The notes below the pieces were generated by a model. It was not told the origin of the DNA. It ran no database searches and saw only the letters and a list, made by a program, of their open reading frames with translations. 64,000 bases of DNA from Microbotryomycetes sp. JL201 (lineage: Eukaryota > Basidiomycota > Microbotryomycetes), in NCBI GenBank assembly GCA_033819885.1, contig JAQYUZ010000035.1, positions 124,001 through 188,000 of the forward strand, written 5' to 3'. Position 1 is the stretch's first letter. Each line of letters starts with the position of its first letter. This document shows, in pieces, positions 22,168 through 33,398 of the stretch. A program made the position numbers and the translations under genes.

Positions 22168-23435
22168 ATGGCTCGCATAGTCGACTTGCCTCCCGAGGTG
22201 GGTCTGGTCGCCCTGTATCACATTGGGCATGATGTCATCAGCTGATTCCCGCACGCACGTGACCTTGTGGCTTGGGCGGCGACAGCTCCTGATCGCGATC
22301 ATGAGTAGCATCGCAACACTGCCAGATACAGCGGTATACTCTGATAAAGAGCGCCAGCGCGACTTGGCCTCTTTTGCATTAGTCAGTATCGCCCAGAGGG
22401 CCTAATGTGACCCCTCAGTCGCTCATGCGCTGCGCACAGGTCAACAAACAAATGTCAGAACCCGCAAGCTGGCTACTGTATGCTGGAAAAGCAACACTGC
22501 GCAACGCTGGCCGCATCGCCTCGTTTGCTCGAACTCTGGAGCACCGTCCAGACCTGTGCCGCAAGCTCAAGACACTCGACTGCAGGATCGTACACGATGC
22601 TTGCCACCCTGGTCACCTCAACCGCGTTTTGAAGCTACCGGACGTTGAGCTCGCCAGCTTGGCCATTCATGAAACATATTTCTTCCACGGACCTGCCTCT
22701 GTTCAAATGCGCGAGCTGTTGCTCACGCACCACGCTGGATCGATGCGCTCATTCACTTTTGTAGGCTCGTTCAGATGGTTCTACGAAGCGCAAATATCGA
22801 GTCTGCTAAAGCAGTGGACCGGTCTCGAGCATTTGGCACTCGAGTTTGGCACGCCACAAGACCGCGCGCTCGAATCGAGACCCAACAAGCACAATGCACC
22901 GCCCACGTACAAGCTCAAAACGTTTCGGATCACTTGCCACGATTGGTGCTTTAGGGCAGGGTACCTGGCCTGGTACCTAGGTCAATCAGCCGGAGAGCTC
23001 GACAGCCTCTCGCTCGCCGTCATCGACTCGTGGCAGATCGACATTAGGCCATGGTCGGACCGTGACTTGCCTCTGCTTGAGCCTTATCTCGTGTCGTGCT
23101 CGAAATTCGACCTCAAGGTCGACAAGTGCAGTTTTGACATCATCGAAAAGCTGTTGCAGCTGGCGCCAGATCTGCGACACTTTCGCCTCGACTATTCTAC
23201 TTGCCCTACAGCCTTCGACCAGGGGCAGATCAATTCGTTGCCAAAAAAATTGAGAACGCTCGAGCTCGTCGGAAACTTGGTAGCACAACGGACGGGCTTG
23301 CTCAACATTCACCTGCCGACTTCGTTACACGAGGTAATCATCACTGGCCACTTCGACAGCGATCCCGCGGCGAAGCAAGTTCAAAGCTTGTACGAGCGTA
23401 ACGGCATCAGATGCATCATAAGACCGAAGTTTTGA
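22168..23435 (+). CDS. F-box protein
   Basis: Probable substrate adaptor of an SCF ubiquitin ligase. Three exons (22168-22197, 22286-22381, 22419-23435) give 380 codons. The first two exons encode a degenerate F-box (DLPPELLIAIMSS ... LASFALSLMRCAQVNKQM). The rest has leucine-rich character without regular repeats (LKTLDCRI, LEHLALEFG, LRTLELVG), as in many fungal F-box proteins of unknown target. The second intron is only 37 bp and contains a good branch site (CTAAT); the frame is continuous across it. The C-terminus is basic (CIIRPKF). Confidence 0.75.
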
Positions 23436-23482
23436 ATGATCATGACAAAGCATCCGGCAGAGCAAAGGCTTTTCATTACGCG

Positions 23483-25728
23483 TCAGTGCTCGTCCAACGG
23501 TACGTGTATAACAACTGCTCCTTCCTTTGCGTCCTTCTGCCGTGTCCACCGTCCCAACCTCGGCTCTTTGGCGACGCTCGCGATCACAAACAGGCCGTCC
23601 TTCTTAAGACTGCGTTCCGTCTTGTTTGCCACTTTGTTGGCGCTCATTGTCGACCTTTGCGCCGGACTGATAACCTGCAACGAGTTGACGAAACCGGGAA
23701 CGGCCACCTGTGCCAACTGCTTGATTGACTTTGATCGAGCGTCGACCTTCCACAATCTAACAAAACCGTCCCACGAGCCTGATGCAAACACGTCACCATA
23801 AGGCAGGCAGCCGAGGGCGGTGATCCACCTTGGCGTGCCAATGACGCCTTCTGTTTCAGACTCGTACTCGTTGACGCCGTGCGCCAATTGAGCCGTTGCA
23901 ATTGGCTTCTTTTTCGACGTCGACCACAAGCAAATCGAACTTGACCGAGAAGAACCAAGCTATCAGCGTGACGTTTACGGCGCCAGCAACAAACTCCAAC
24001 AAACGCACCCACTGTCACCACCGCTGAGAAATGTTGTATCGTCGACCATAGCGACAACTTCTATACTGCCTTCGACAAACTTGCCCTGAGCCCTCTCTCT
24101 CTGCCTCTGCTTCTTCTTTTCGCGGTCTAGTTCGACGTCAACGTCTTCAAATCCTTCGTCTTCATTGGCTCCGTCAAGCACGTTTCGTAATCTGCTCGCT
24201 CCACCGCCCCTCAACACGAGTTGCGACTCTTCTGCCACCTTCCAGAACCGACACGTCTTGTCTCTACCGCCCGCCGAAACGGCGACTTCGGCCCGCAAAG
24301 CCGAGATGTGTTGTATGCAATCTTGGTGACCGAACAAGGTCTCAATGTAGGAAAGCGTCGATAGGTCAAATACTTTGACAGTTCGATCAAACGAGGACGA
24401 AAAAAGCTGGTTCGTGCCTAGTTGAAACGCAATAGACTGTGAACAAAGGGGACAACAGGTCAGATCCAAGTCCATCGAAGTAGTTTCGCATAAGAGATCA
24501 ACACGCACTGCTACTTTGTCCTTGTGTCCGCCGAGAGCTCTGACCCATTTACCACCTTCTCCGGCAACGTCCCACACGCCAATCGTCTTGTCTGCACTTG
24601 CGCTTGCCAACGTCCGGCCATCGTGGCTGACGGCGAGCGCGAGCACTTCGTCCGTGTGCCCTGCCTCCGAGTCCTGCCGGGCTTTTCCCTTGGCATTGGC
24701 TTTGGCGTTGACGGTGACGTCTAGTTTTCGCTTTGCGCTCTCGGGCACACGCTTTGGAAAGAATGCCGTCCTGAGAATGTGGGGTGGAGCTGATGTCGAT
24801 GCGAGGGGCGTAGCTGATGTGACTGATCGCATGTCCCATTTGATGATTGAACCGTCTTTCGATGCCGTGTACAACCAGTCGCCATCTTCCGTCGCCACCG
24901 CAGCCGTCACTGGCCCTCTGTGAGTCCTTGATGGAGTCTTGAAAACGTGATCTGAAGACAGCGTTGTCGGGACCTGCGAGTATGTGAACTGAAGTCAGCG
25001 TGAAAAGCAGCGATTCAGATTGACCGGAAGCCGAAAACTGACAGAGTCTGCGACGAGCAAGTGCATCTTGCCATTGTGTTCCAGCTGCGCCAAGTCGATA
25101 GTGCAATCAGTCAATCTGGTCTCCAGACTTGTAGTGCAATCGAATCGGCACTGACGACATCTTTTTGCAGACGCTCGGCGATAATGTCCTTGTCCATTTG
25201 CGCAGCATCCCAGCCGATTTCGTCCGCTGATTGGGCACGCCAAAAGAGTCAGCACTGGTCGTAAGAGGTTTGTGCGAAAGCGTGCATGCCAGGAGATGAT
25301 GACTGTCGTGTGTTTCGGCGCTCACCTTGTGCGTCTTTTTGCAAACTGGCCAAGTACATCTGACTGAGCCTCAGCCGCTTCTGTGCCGGCGTCTCTGTCG
25401 CATCCTCTTCATCTGAGCTGCCCTGTAGCGCATCTTCATCGTCTCTTGCGCGCTGTGCGTCGCTGTCATCGTCGTCCGAGCCAAACCCAAACTCGTCGCG
25501 CTCGTCGTCTTCGTCGGGATCGGTTCGTGTACCTCTCCGACTCGGTTTACCCGTCTTGTCAGACTTTGTTGACCGTCCTGCGGCTTTGCCTGCACCGCGT
25601 GAGACGCCGTTGGCCCCGCGGTTCACAGGTTTGCCTGAGCGCGAAGGTTTGCCCGGCACAGATCCATCGCCAGATGGCCGCTTCCGCTTGGAGAACGGTC
25701 GCGGTTTGTTGAAAAAGACGTCAGTCAT
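23483..25728 (-). CDS. RRP9: U3 snoRNP protein Rrp9 / U3-55K, WD40 repeats
   Basis: Binds the box B/C motif of U3 snoRNA and takes part in 18S rRNA processing in the nucleolus. The start at 25728 gives a basic N-terminal tail rich in Lys/Arg/Ser, then an acidic stretch and the conserved ETPAQKRLRLSQMYLASL. WD40 repeats follow: GDWLYTASKDGSIIKWD, GHTDEVLALAVSHDGRTLA, LFSSSFDRTVKVFDL, VSAGGRDKTCRFW. The C-terminus reads PGFVNSLQV and LFVIASVAKEPRLGRW, characteristic of Rrp9. A Lys/Glu-rich insert (LDREKKKQRQRERAQGK) lies between late repeats. Several introns. Converges with the F-box gene (47 bp between stops). Confidence 0.93.
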
Positions 25729-25872
25729 CCGTGACGATGAGTCCGACGGCGTGACCTGAGTGAGAGAGCGGGCAACAAGAAAGATCTCGCGCGTTTTCGA
25801 AATCAACCCAAATCCAGGATCTTGCTGACAGGGTACAGGCTGGGCAGGAATGTCGTCTTATGCATTACATAG

Positions 25873-27421
25873 TCATTGGTCATTTTCCTTCTGTCGCGCT
25901 ACTTCTGTGACTTGACTGTATACGTCAAACCGCCGCTGGATCGTCACCTGCGTCATGCCGCTGTCAATATCGTCTTGCTAGTTCGGGGGACGCAGGCAAG
26001 ACGTACCGGGATTCCTGAGCGAGCTTTGTTGATGACATCCATATCTGTAAGCGAGAAGCGAAAGCGCAGCAACAAGACGTGAGTAGAGAATGATGGCACA
26101 GCACGCATGGCGTTTTGGCCACTGACCAATCTCGGCAAACAAGATTCCCTCTTTTTCGTCAAGCTGAGCAACTAGCTTGCCCCTGCCTCAGACGCGATGT
26201 CAGCCGTGATCAGGCGGTGCAGACAACGCTGTGAGACGACGCACATGGGATCCGCCACTCCAGAGTAACCCCAAGCGGGGTATCCGCCGTCTGTGCCTCG
26301 CGCGGGAGAACACATGACGACATAGAACTGATTGTCAACCGCTCTGTGAGATCCGTTTACGCCAGTTAGAAATGGCTGCTCAGTCTGGTGCACCCTTCGT
26401 CATACCGAGCTCGCTGCAACAAGTCCCAATGCAATGGCCCAGTCGTCGTATTGAATGCGGCTGGATAGATCATGGCGACACAGCCTGGGCATAGATCTCA
26501 GGATGAGTAAAGCGGCGATTTTTGCCCGGTCAAATCTTCCCGACCTTGTCTGGCAGCGAGCATGGCGAGCTCCGGGAATCTCAGATCGTAGCAAATAGCT
26601 ACTCCAATCTTGCCAAAGTCTGTGATTGTACACATGTCAGGTGTGTCGCTTTGACCGGTTCGGACGCCTATGCCCACTTGCCAGTGTCGATGACGGTCAA
26701 TCTGTCGCCACCGGTCAACGTCTCGCTCTCCTTGAACGTGATGCCGCCAGGAATGTCGATGTCAAACAAGTGGACTTTGCGATGAAGCGCAACGAGCGAT
26801 CCGTCCGGTGCAAACGTTGGACTTGAGTTGAAAATCTTGTCATCCGAGCTTAGCTCTGGAATCGAGCCTGTTCGTGCGGCAAGGTTCGCAACAAGTCAAC
26901 GTGCTGCAAGCTCACGGTCATGGCAAATCAGACTTGCCGCCTACGAGCCAGACACTCTCGTCTCGCGCAGCGTTGCTGAGCATTTGGATGCTCTCGCATC
27001 CGCTCTCGGCCACGTTGTACGAGCCTTTCGGTTGCTTTGGGTCGAAGTTGATGCGTTCTGCGTACTGTCTGAACGACTTTGTCGCGTACGGGCTGTTGAA
27101 AACTTCCTGATGAGGTGAACGAGCGAGGTCAGCTTGAGCACGTGACCGCTCGTCGACCCTGTCCGGAACAGGGCGTACTGGCAAGACAATGACGTCTGGT
27201 CTGCCGTTGGCGTCACCTTGAGCTGCTTGTTTGATCTTGTCTCGTGCGTGGGCGAGGTTGCGCTGCTTGTCTGCACCGACGCCGCCGAGCTGGACGAGCG
27301 CGATCCGGAACGAGCGGCCAGACACGGCGGGCGCAGTCGTCCGAGGTGCTTGCTGAGACGCAGACATGGCCAGAGACCGCGCAGAGCTGGACGACAAAGT
27401 GCGGCGGACAGCTGCGAACAT
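25873..27421 (-). CDS. NIT2: Omega-amidase Nit2-like carbon-nitrogen hydrolase
   Basis: Hydrolyses alpha-ketoglutaramate or alpha-ketosuccinamate to ketoacid and ammonia, or repairs deaminated glutathione. The start at 27421 gives a presequence-like N-terminus ([19 protein letters not shown]), then the enzyme proper ([18 protein letters not shown]). A second ATG at 27367 would give a form without it, so mitochondrial and cytosolic forms are possible. Family blocks include [38 protein letters not shown] (with the catalytic Lys), [12 protein letters not shown] (catalytic Cys) and [16 protein letters not shown]. The C-terminal exons end [20 protein letters not shown]. Its start is 60 bp from the divergent GPATCH11. 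Confidence 0.9.
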
Positions 27422-27481
27422 GCACGCAGCGATAGTCGCCGTGGAGCCAAGTCGATCTCTTGCCGCACCCCTTTGACACGT

Positions 27482-28746
27482 ATGACTCCGCCGGCCGCGA
27501 CTTTGGAAGATGACGATGAGGTTGATTTTGACGACCCTCGATTTCTCGTCGACGTCACTCCGCGTGAGGACGAGTTGACGTACGCCGAGCGCAGGCGCAA
27601 GACGGTCGGCAGAGGCAGGCACAATAATCACAACAACAAGAGCATCAAGCAGAGAGAGCAAGAAGAACGAGAGCGTGGCTTGAGTACCAGCTTGTTTGAC
27701 CGGCAGCCTCCGCCAGCGATAGCAAATGCCGGGGCGCCACCACAAGACAGCGCCGCCCTGCGTATGATGAAGTCGGTCCATGCGTATCCTAGCCAGCGTT
27801 GCAGGCTCACAATTCTTCCGGTCCTGACAGGCAAATGGGATTCAAGCCTGGAGAAGCACTCGGGCGCAAGCGGCAAGCACTTCCAGACGATTCGACAGCG
27901 CAGTCCGACTCGGCACGGTCGACAGACTCGGACAGCGTGCAGCCTCATAACACGGCAAGCCTCTCAACAGGGATCAGCTCGGCATCTAGGTCGAGTACCG
28001 AACCCCTCAAATTCGAGATTCGTGAGAGTGAGTCCGAAGCGCCTCCCGCATGCAATAGCAGCATGGGCAGGATCTGATGCACGTACCTTCGCAATCAAGG
28101 GCGCACGGGTCTTGGTGTGCCACAACCGAAAAAGGCTCGAGTCTTATCACACTTGCAGCCCTCTGGGCCGGACGATGCCGCCAACCCTCTGCCGCCCGAA
28201 CAGTTGCAAGCATACCTTGATTCTGTCAGGTCCAATGTGGACGAGCGCAAAGCGTTTGGGTACTTGCGATCGCTGCGACGCACATGCGAAGAGCTTGACC
28301 GCCGCAACGGTATTCAAGACTCGCCGATGTGGAAAGATCCGGACGAGCTTGAGCGAGAACAGGTGGCGGTAATTCGACGAAGGGCGTTTCTTAGGGACAA
28401 TGAAGACGAAAATGTCGCGGTAGGCGCGCTTACATCGTCGTCCTCGACCAATGCACGGCAACGTGAAGGTTCTGCCGGCCTGGCTTACGACAAAGGTCTG
28501 AGCCACACTGTCGTCGACAGCCGAGAAGATGATGAACAAGCAGGCACGAATGACGCCGTTGATGAGACGGCCAAGAGTCACGCCGAAGAGCAGGAATGGT
28601 TCGCGATGGACGTCAGAACGAGGCTCGGGCTTACGCTGGCGTATCTGCGCAGAGAGTATCACTACTGCTTTTGGTGCGGCGTCGCGTATGAAAACGCGCA
28701 GGACATGACGGACCATTGTCCAGGCGAGGCCGAGGGAGACCACTAG
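27482..28746 (+). CDS. GPATCH11: G-patch domain protein GPATCH11-like
   Basis: Likely helicase-activating or RNA-processing factor in the nucleus. The acidic N-terminus (DDDEVDFDDPRFLVDV) precedes a basic coil (NNKSIKQREQEERERGL). The G-patch is assembled over introns: MMKQMGFKPGEALGRKR, then FEIRRTGLGVPQPKKAR. The C-terminal DUF4187 block, LAYLRREYHYCFWCGVAYE with DMTDHCPG, holds a Cys pair and a His-Cys pair that probably bind zinc. Two introns are well supported by frame: about 27775-27832 and about 28019-28109. The family's biology in fungi is little studied. Confidence 0.88.
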
Positions 28747-28781
28747 ACGGGCGTGAGTCGCTGATCTAGTCATGGCATATT

Positions 28782-28801
28782 GTTATTGTTGTTGTTGTTG
28801 G
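28782..28801. repeat. Short (TTG)n microsatellite
   Basis: About six TTG/TTA triplets in the spacer between GPATCH11 and the TPR gene; too short to suggest function. Confidence 0.6.
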
Positions 28802-28989
28802 GATAATGCGCCGCCTCGACTGATGGGAAATTCGCGCTCGGGCCCCTCTCATTTTCTGCTTCGGCGCTGACTGAGCACGGACTGGACGCCCACTCTTGGA
28901 CACTGCGAGTTGCTCAAACTGTTTCTGGGGCGCTGTTGACACTTTCTGACCGACTCGACCTTGCCAGATCAGCCGCTGTCGCCCGTCAG

Positions 28990-31815
28990 ATGGCCCTCAA
29001 GTTGTTGCCGCACGAGTCGGCGCTCGTCTCGCTGCGAGACGCGCCTGCAGACGCGTCAGACGTCGTCAAGGCGGCATGCCGAGCACAAGTTGCATCCGTC
29101 TTGCGGTCCGAGTTCGCCCGTAGCCTCGTTCGCATCCAGCGCGGCTCGACGGCCGAGGCAATCAACTTTGGCGTCGACGCGGCTGCCGCACACGGCGCGC
29201 CAGAGCTTGATTTGCTCGCCGTAGCCGTCACATGCTTGCATGCATTCGCTCAAGTCAACTGGACGGGTCCGACGCTCGACATTGAGCCGATTGAAATGTT
29301 TGAGCCGACTCAAGTCGGCGACGTTAGACCACAACAGCTCAATGAAGCCGCCATCGATGCATTGACGTACAGAGGAGAGCCAGCGTACCACCTCACCAGG
29401 TCGGCCGCGTTCCTGGTCGTTGCTCTTCAGATCTTTGGCTTGCTGCCGTCGCCATTCGATTCGGACGCCACTCGCAAGACGGACGACGAGTCGCCATTTG
29501 GTCGCACTTGGGCCGACACGTCAAGCATCAAGCTTTGGAGACTGCGCGCCGGGCTCGTTTGGATTCGCATACTCGACGAACCCGTGCCATTGCCGGCTTT
29601 CGTCGCCACTGACGCCGCCGCACTTAGACACGCGCTTCCGCTCGAGTCGACGGACCGCGCACGGATATCTCTCTCGCTCTCCCTACTAGCTTCGACGCTG
29701 TCACGCTCGTCACCTCATTCAACAGCTCAGAAGGAGGCGTCGACTCTCGCCAGAGCAGCCGCAGATGAGGAAGGGCTCGAATGGGAGCTCACGGGTCGTC
29801 TCGGCAAACGAACAAAATTTCAAATTGATGAAAAAACTCAACTAGTCGTACTCGCACGCGACCGCACCTCGAGAACAGCTGTGAATTCGTCAGCAGCCCA
29901 AAAGGTGCCGGAGGCGCTTGCTCTCAACGACGACACGCTGCTTGAGAGAACGGCTTACACCCAGGCTGAACCTGTCCAAGATATTGACGAGCAAAACGTG
30001 ATCAGCTCTGCTCTCTCTGGCATGGACCCGTCGGACCAGCCTCATATTTCGCCATTCTCGCAATCCGTCCTCTTGTCGCTATCGTTGTTAACGATCCCGT
30101 TCCCGACATCGGTCGTGCAACTAAGCGCCGACGTCTTGTCTACGTCTCAGGTCTCGGCATTTGTCGCCCGCGTGCTGCAACATCCGCAAAATTGGTCCGT
30201 CCACTCGATGGCTTTGCTTCTCCGATGTCGAGCCGAAGCGGGTAGAAGCCGTACCGTCGAGCGGGGTGTCCTCCAGATGCAAGCGCTTGTTGACCAGTTG
30301 CGCGATGGCAACCCTACCCAAGTTTCTGCTCTTTCTGCCGCTGTCAAACCCGAAGACGTAGCGGACGCCCGAGAAAGGTTGTCAGAATTCCATTCGCTCG
30401 CTCTGCCACCTGCATGGGAAATGGAACGGGAATTGGCAACACGTTACTTGTCGCTCGGTATCGTCAAAAGCGCGTTGGAGATCTTCACCCGTCTCGAAAT
30501 GTGGGAAGACGTCGCGAGGTGCTGGGCTAGTCTCGAAAGGCCGGACAAAGGCATTGCCGTCATCAAAGATTTGTTGTCTGGCGGAAAGACGGAAACCGAC
30601 GTCGTTGCGGACCGCAGGAAAGGTGATGGAGCAGCTCGGTTCTCTGGTGGCGAGAAGCGCGAGGCCAAGCTGTGGTGCACGCTTGGTGACCTTGAAAAGA
30701 ACCCTGACCACTACGAGAAGGCTTGGGTTCTGTCAAATCACACATCCTCACGTGCGCAAAGGTCTCTTGGAGCGGCTCACTGGGCCGTGCAGGACTACGA
30801 AGCGACAAGGACGAGTCTGCGATTGGCTTTGCGCATCAACCCGCTGTTCCCTCGGACATGGTTCTTGCTCGGATGCGCCGAGATGCGACTGGAAGATTGG
30901 GCAGGCGCCCAAGAGGCGTTTGGCAGATGCGTCGCTCTCGAGGACGATGACGCCGAAAGTTGGAGCAATCTGGCGAGCTGTCACCTTCGTCGAGGCGAGA
31001 CTGAAGGCGACGTCGATGCCGCTGTCGACCTCGACCTCGATGAGATCGAAGGCGGTGTCGACTCGACTGGCGTCGTAACTGCCACCGAAGCCGTGCCCAA
31101 TGACGAGCAGGAAGCACAGGCCCGGCTTCCGTTCTCCAGGAAGCGCGCAGCGTTCCATTGTCTCAAGCAAGCGATAAAGCACTCTTACGACTCTTGGCGC
31201 ATGTGGTACAACTACATGATCGTAGCCGTCGACGTAGGCGAGATGAGCGAGGCTTGCCGCGCTCTCAGTCGCATCACAGAGATGCGCATCACAAAAGACG
31301 GCGAAGCAGCGATCGATTTGGACGTGCTCGAACGTCTCGTCGATGCCGTGACCAAGCCTCTTGACGACGAGGACAATGAGTCGGATCACGTCGATGCCAA
31401 TTACGGCAAAGGTTTGTTTCCTCGCGTGGACGACCTCATCAAACGAGTCATTTTGCCGCACGTGTCAAATTCGCCTCGAATCTTTTTGGCGCATGCGAGA
31501 TTATTCATGTGGAACGGTGACTTTGCTGGCGCTCTCGACTGTCACTTGAAGGCTTATCGTGCCGGCGTCGCTTCTGATCCGACCGTCGAACACGACAGGG
31601 CAAAATTCCTAGATGCAACTCAAAAAGTTGAAGATGTCATTGGCATGCTCGAGAACCTGGGACCGAGAGAAGACGCGCAGGGCAACCTCGTCGCAAAGGA
31701 TTGGAAGTACCAAGCGAGGAGTTTGGTGCGCACGTTCCTTGGTCGAACGAAAGACGCGTTTGCGGACGAGGCTGCCTACGAGAGGCTCAAGGACATGCTT
31801 GCAGAGCTGCGATAA
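28990..31815 (+). CDS. TPR protein TTC27 / Emw1-like
   Basis: Essential tetratricopeptide protein; the yeast homologue Emw1 is linked to cell-wall integrity and TTC27 to rRNA or U5 assembly. Intron-free open frame of 941 codons from the first ATG (28990), unusual in this intron-rich window. The TPR core lies near 30670-31260, with ALWCTLGDLEKNPDHYEKAW-like, QRSLGAAHWAVQDYE, RTWFLLGCAEMRLEDW and SWSNLASCHLRRGE units. The block WRMWYNYMIVAVDVGEMSEA follows, typical of TTC27. An acidic insertion (DLDLDEIEGG) separates two repeats. The assignment rests on repeat order and length; exact cellular role is inferred from family. Confidence 0.85.
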   Translation: MALKLLPHESALVSLRDAPADASDVVKAACRAQVASVLRSEFARSLVRIQRGSTAEAINFGVDAAAAHGAPELDLLAVAVTCLHAFAQVNWTGPTLDIEPIEMFEPTQVGDVRPQQLNEAAIDALTYRGEPAYHLTRSAAFLVVALQIFGLLPSPFDSDATRKTDDESPFGRTWADTSSIKLWRLRAGLVWIRILDEPVPLPAFVATDAAALRHALPLESTDRARISLSLSLLASTLSRSSPHSTAQKEASTLARAAADEEGLEWELTGRLGKRTKFQIDEKTQLVVLARDRTSRTAVNSSAAQKVPEALALNDDTLLERTAYTQAEPVQDIDEQNVISSALSGMDPSDQPHISPFSQSVLLSLSLLTIPFPTSVVQLSADVLSTSQVSAFVARVLQHPQNWSVHSMALLLRCRAEAGRSRTVERGVLQMQALVDQLRDGNPTQVSALSAAVKPEDVADARERLSEFHSLALPPAWEMERELATRYLSLGIVKSALEIFTRLEMWEDVARCWASLERPDKGIAVIKDLLSGGKTETDVVADRRKGDGAARFSGGEKREAKLWCTLGDLEKNPDHYEKAWVLSNHTSSRAQRSLGAAHWAVQDYEATRTSLRLALRINPLFPRTWFLLGCAEMRLEDWAGAQEAFGRCVALEDDDAESWSNLASCHLRRGETEGDVDAAVDLDLDEIEGGVDSTGVVTATEAVPNDEQEAQARLPFSRKRAAFHCLKQAIKHSYDSWRMWYNYMIVAVDVGEMSEACRALSRITEMRITKDGEAAIDLDVLERLVDAVTKPLDDEDNESDHVDANYGKGLFPRVDDLIKRVILPHVSNSPRIFLAHARLFMWNGDFAGALDCHLKAYRAGVASDPTVEHDRAKFLDATQKVEDVIGMLENLGPREDAQGNLVAKDWKYQARSLVRTFLGRTKDAFADEAAYERLKDMLAELR

Positions 31816-31899
31816 GTACGGGGATGAATGGTATTGATTTGCAAATCGACAAGTCTTGCTCTCGCTGGGTTGTTGTAAACTGTTACCCTGTCTCTCTCT

Positions 31900-33177
31900 C
31901 TACTTGCGTTTGTGGATGAACATATCTGTCGAGTACGGATACTCGAATGTACCAGCCTGCTCATCGATCCACATCTTGTCTTTGGCGCCACGTATCACGT
32001 CACGTAGTTGCGACGATAGCGTCGCCTTGGCTGCGTCGTCGAGAGCCGTAATGTACGACTTGCTCAAGACGCGCTCAATCGCCAAATCCTCCGTCACCGG
32101 TATACCTCGGTGAAAGGTCTCGACTTGATGCTGTTGAAAGTTGTCGTTGTATTCCGGCGTGTCGTAAATCATCTTCCAGTATCCGTGTCTGTATTGTGGC
32201 GTACCCGCCTCGTACTTTTCAAACAAGTCTCGCATGTGCGCGACCCAGTCAACGGACCGATCTTCCAAGTTCCTGACAAGAGTGTACGTCATGGTCTGAT
32301 GTAGTCCTGGATCTTCTAAGAAAGACAAACCAGATAAAGATGGCGTGGCCACCCGGCTTGAGCACGCGAGCAATCTCTTTGATGGCAGAACGACCATCGT
32401 GTCCCGTCCAGTGAAACGCTTTGATGATACAAAATTTATCAGTTGCATCCTTGACAAGAGACTTGTGGCGCAAACGAGCAGACCTTGAGCAGCGACGACC
32501 TGCAAACCTCCGAGAGTCAGTCTGTTAGTCATGCGATAAAGTCGAGAGGCGCACCATGTCTGCAGAAGCATCACTGGACGGAATCTGATCAAACAAGCCG
32601 TCGACGCATTGCAGATCGATTTGGCCAACTTCAGCCTCTTGCAGTTTATCGTTAAAGCCTTTGCGCATTCCTTCGCTTGGTTCGACACACAATAATTTTG
32701 CCAGCTTGCCATTACTTCGACCGTCTTTGAGCAACATGCGTGTGAACAAACCCGTGCCTGAACCGAGTTCGACGACAGACCCGTTCGCAGGCAGAAGCGC
32801 AAACAGATTGTCGAGGGCTTGTTGCGCTGTATGCATGCAATCAAACCCTGATTAGCCGATACATGAAACTCGTGTGGCGTTGAACTTACGATAATCAGGC
32901 CGGGCTCTGTCGTACAGCCCCGACGCGCCTACAGTCCGAGTGGTGCCCAATGAGTTCAGCTCTGGATTCTTGGGCGAATGCGGTGCATGTTGAAATTCCA
33001 ACTCGACCGGTGCGAACGCTCGACCATACTTGATCTAAATCGTGCAGCTCCGCCTCCCAAGCATCGGAGAAACTCACCGCTTTGGCTAAAGGTCGTCTCT
33101 GCGAACTTGGTAAACTCGTTGCCGCGAGTAGACATGGTTCGTGATAGTCCTCTCAGCGAAGAAGTAGCGCAGCGCAT
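31900..33177 (-). CDS. SAM-dependent methyltransferase, type 11 fold
   Basis: Class I methyltransferase of a common fungal family of unknown substrate. The ATG at 33135 starts MSTRGNEFTKFAE; an in-frame ATG at 33177 adds MRCATSSLRGLSRT, which looks like a mitochondrial presequence, so two forms may exist. A short exon joins SGLYDRARPDYP, the usual family lead-in. Motif I is VVELGSGTGLFTRML, followed by LLCVEPSEGM. Later come FHWTGHDGRSAIKEIARVL and a C-terminal region with WKMIYDTPEYNDNFQ. The stop is at 31900 and the gene converges with the TPR gene. About five introns are needed. Confidence 0.82.
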
Positions 33178-33398
33178 GTAAGAAAGGATGGACGAAAAGA
33201 GTCGACGCCGAGCACGCGGACGCCCGTTCGCGGCGGACAGCGGACTTTGACGGCGGAACTCGGGTCACGTGACAGGTGGAGCAAACTACTGCTTCTTCTA
33301 TGACAAGTATCACTTTTGTTTGACTGAAGAGTGGTGCTGTTACAACGGGCAAAGAGGTTCCACAACATCTCGGTAGCCCCGTATTTTCATTGATCATA

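Noticed and set aside
26918-27781. Long minus-strand frame of 287 residues starting upstream of NIT2
   Set aside because: Its first 120 residues overlap the GPATCH11 coding strand; the NIT2 start at 27421 is better supported, the upstream part being only an open shadow.
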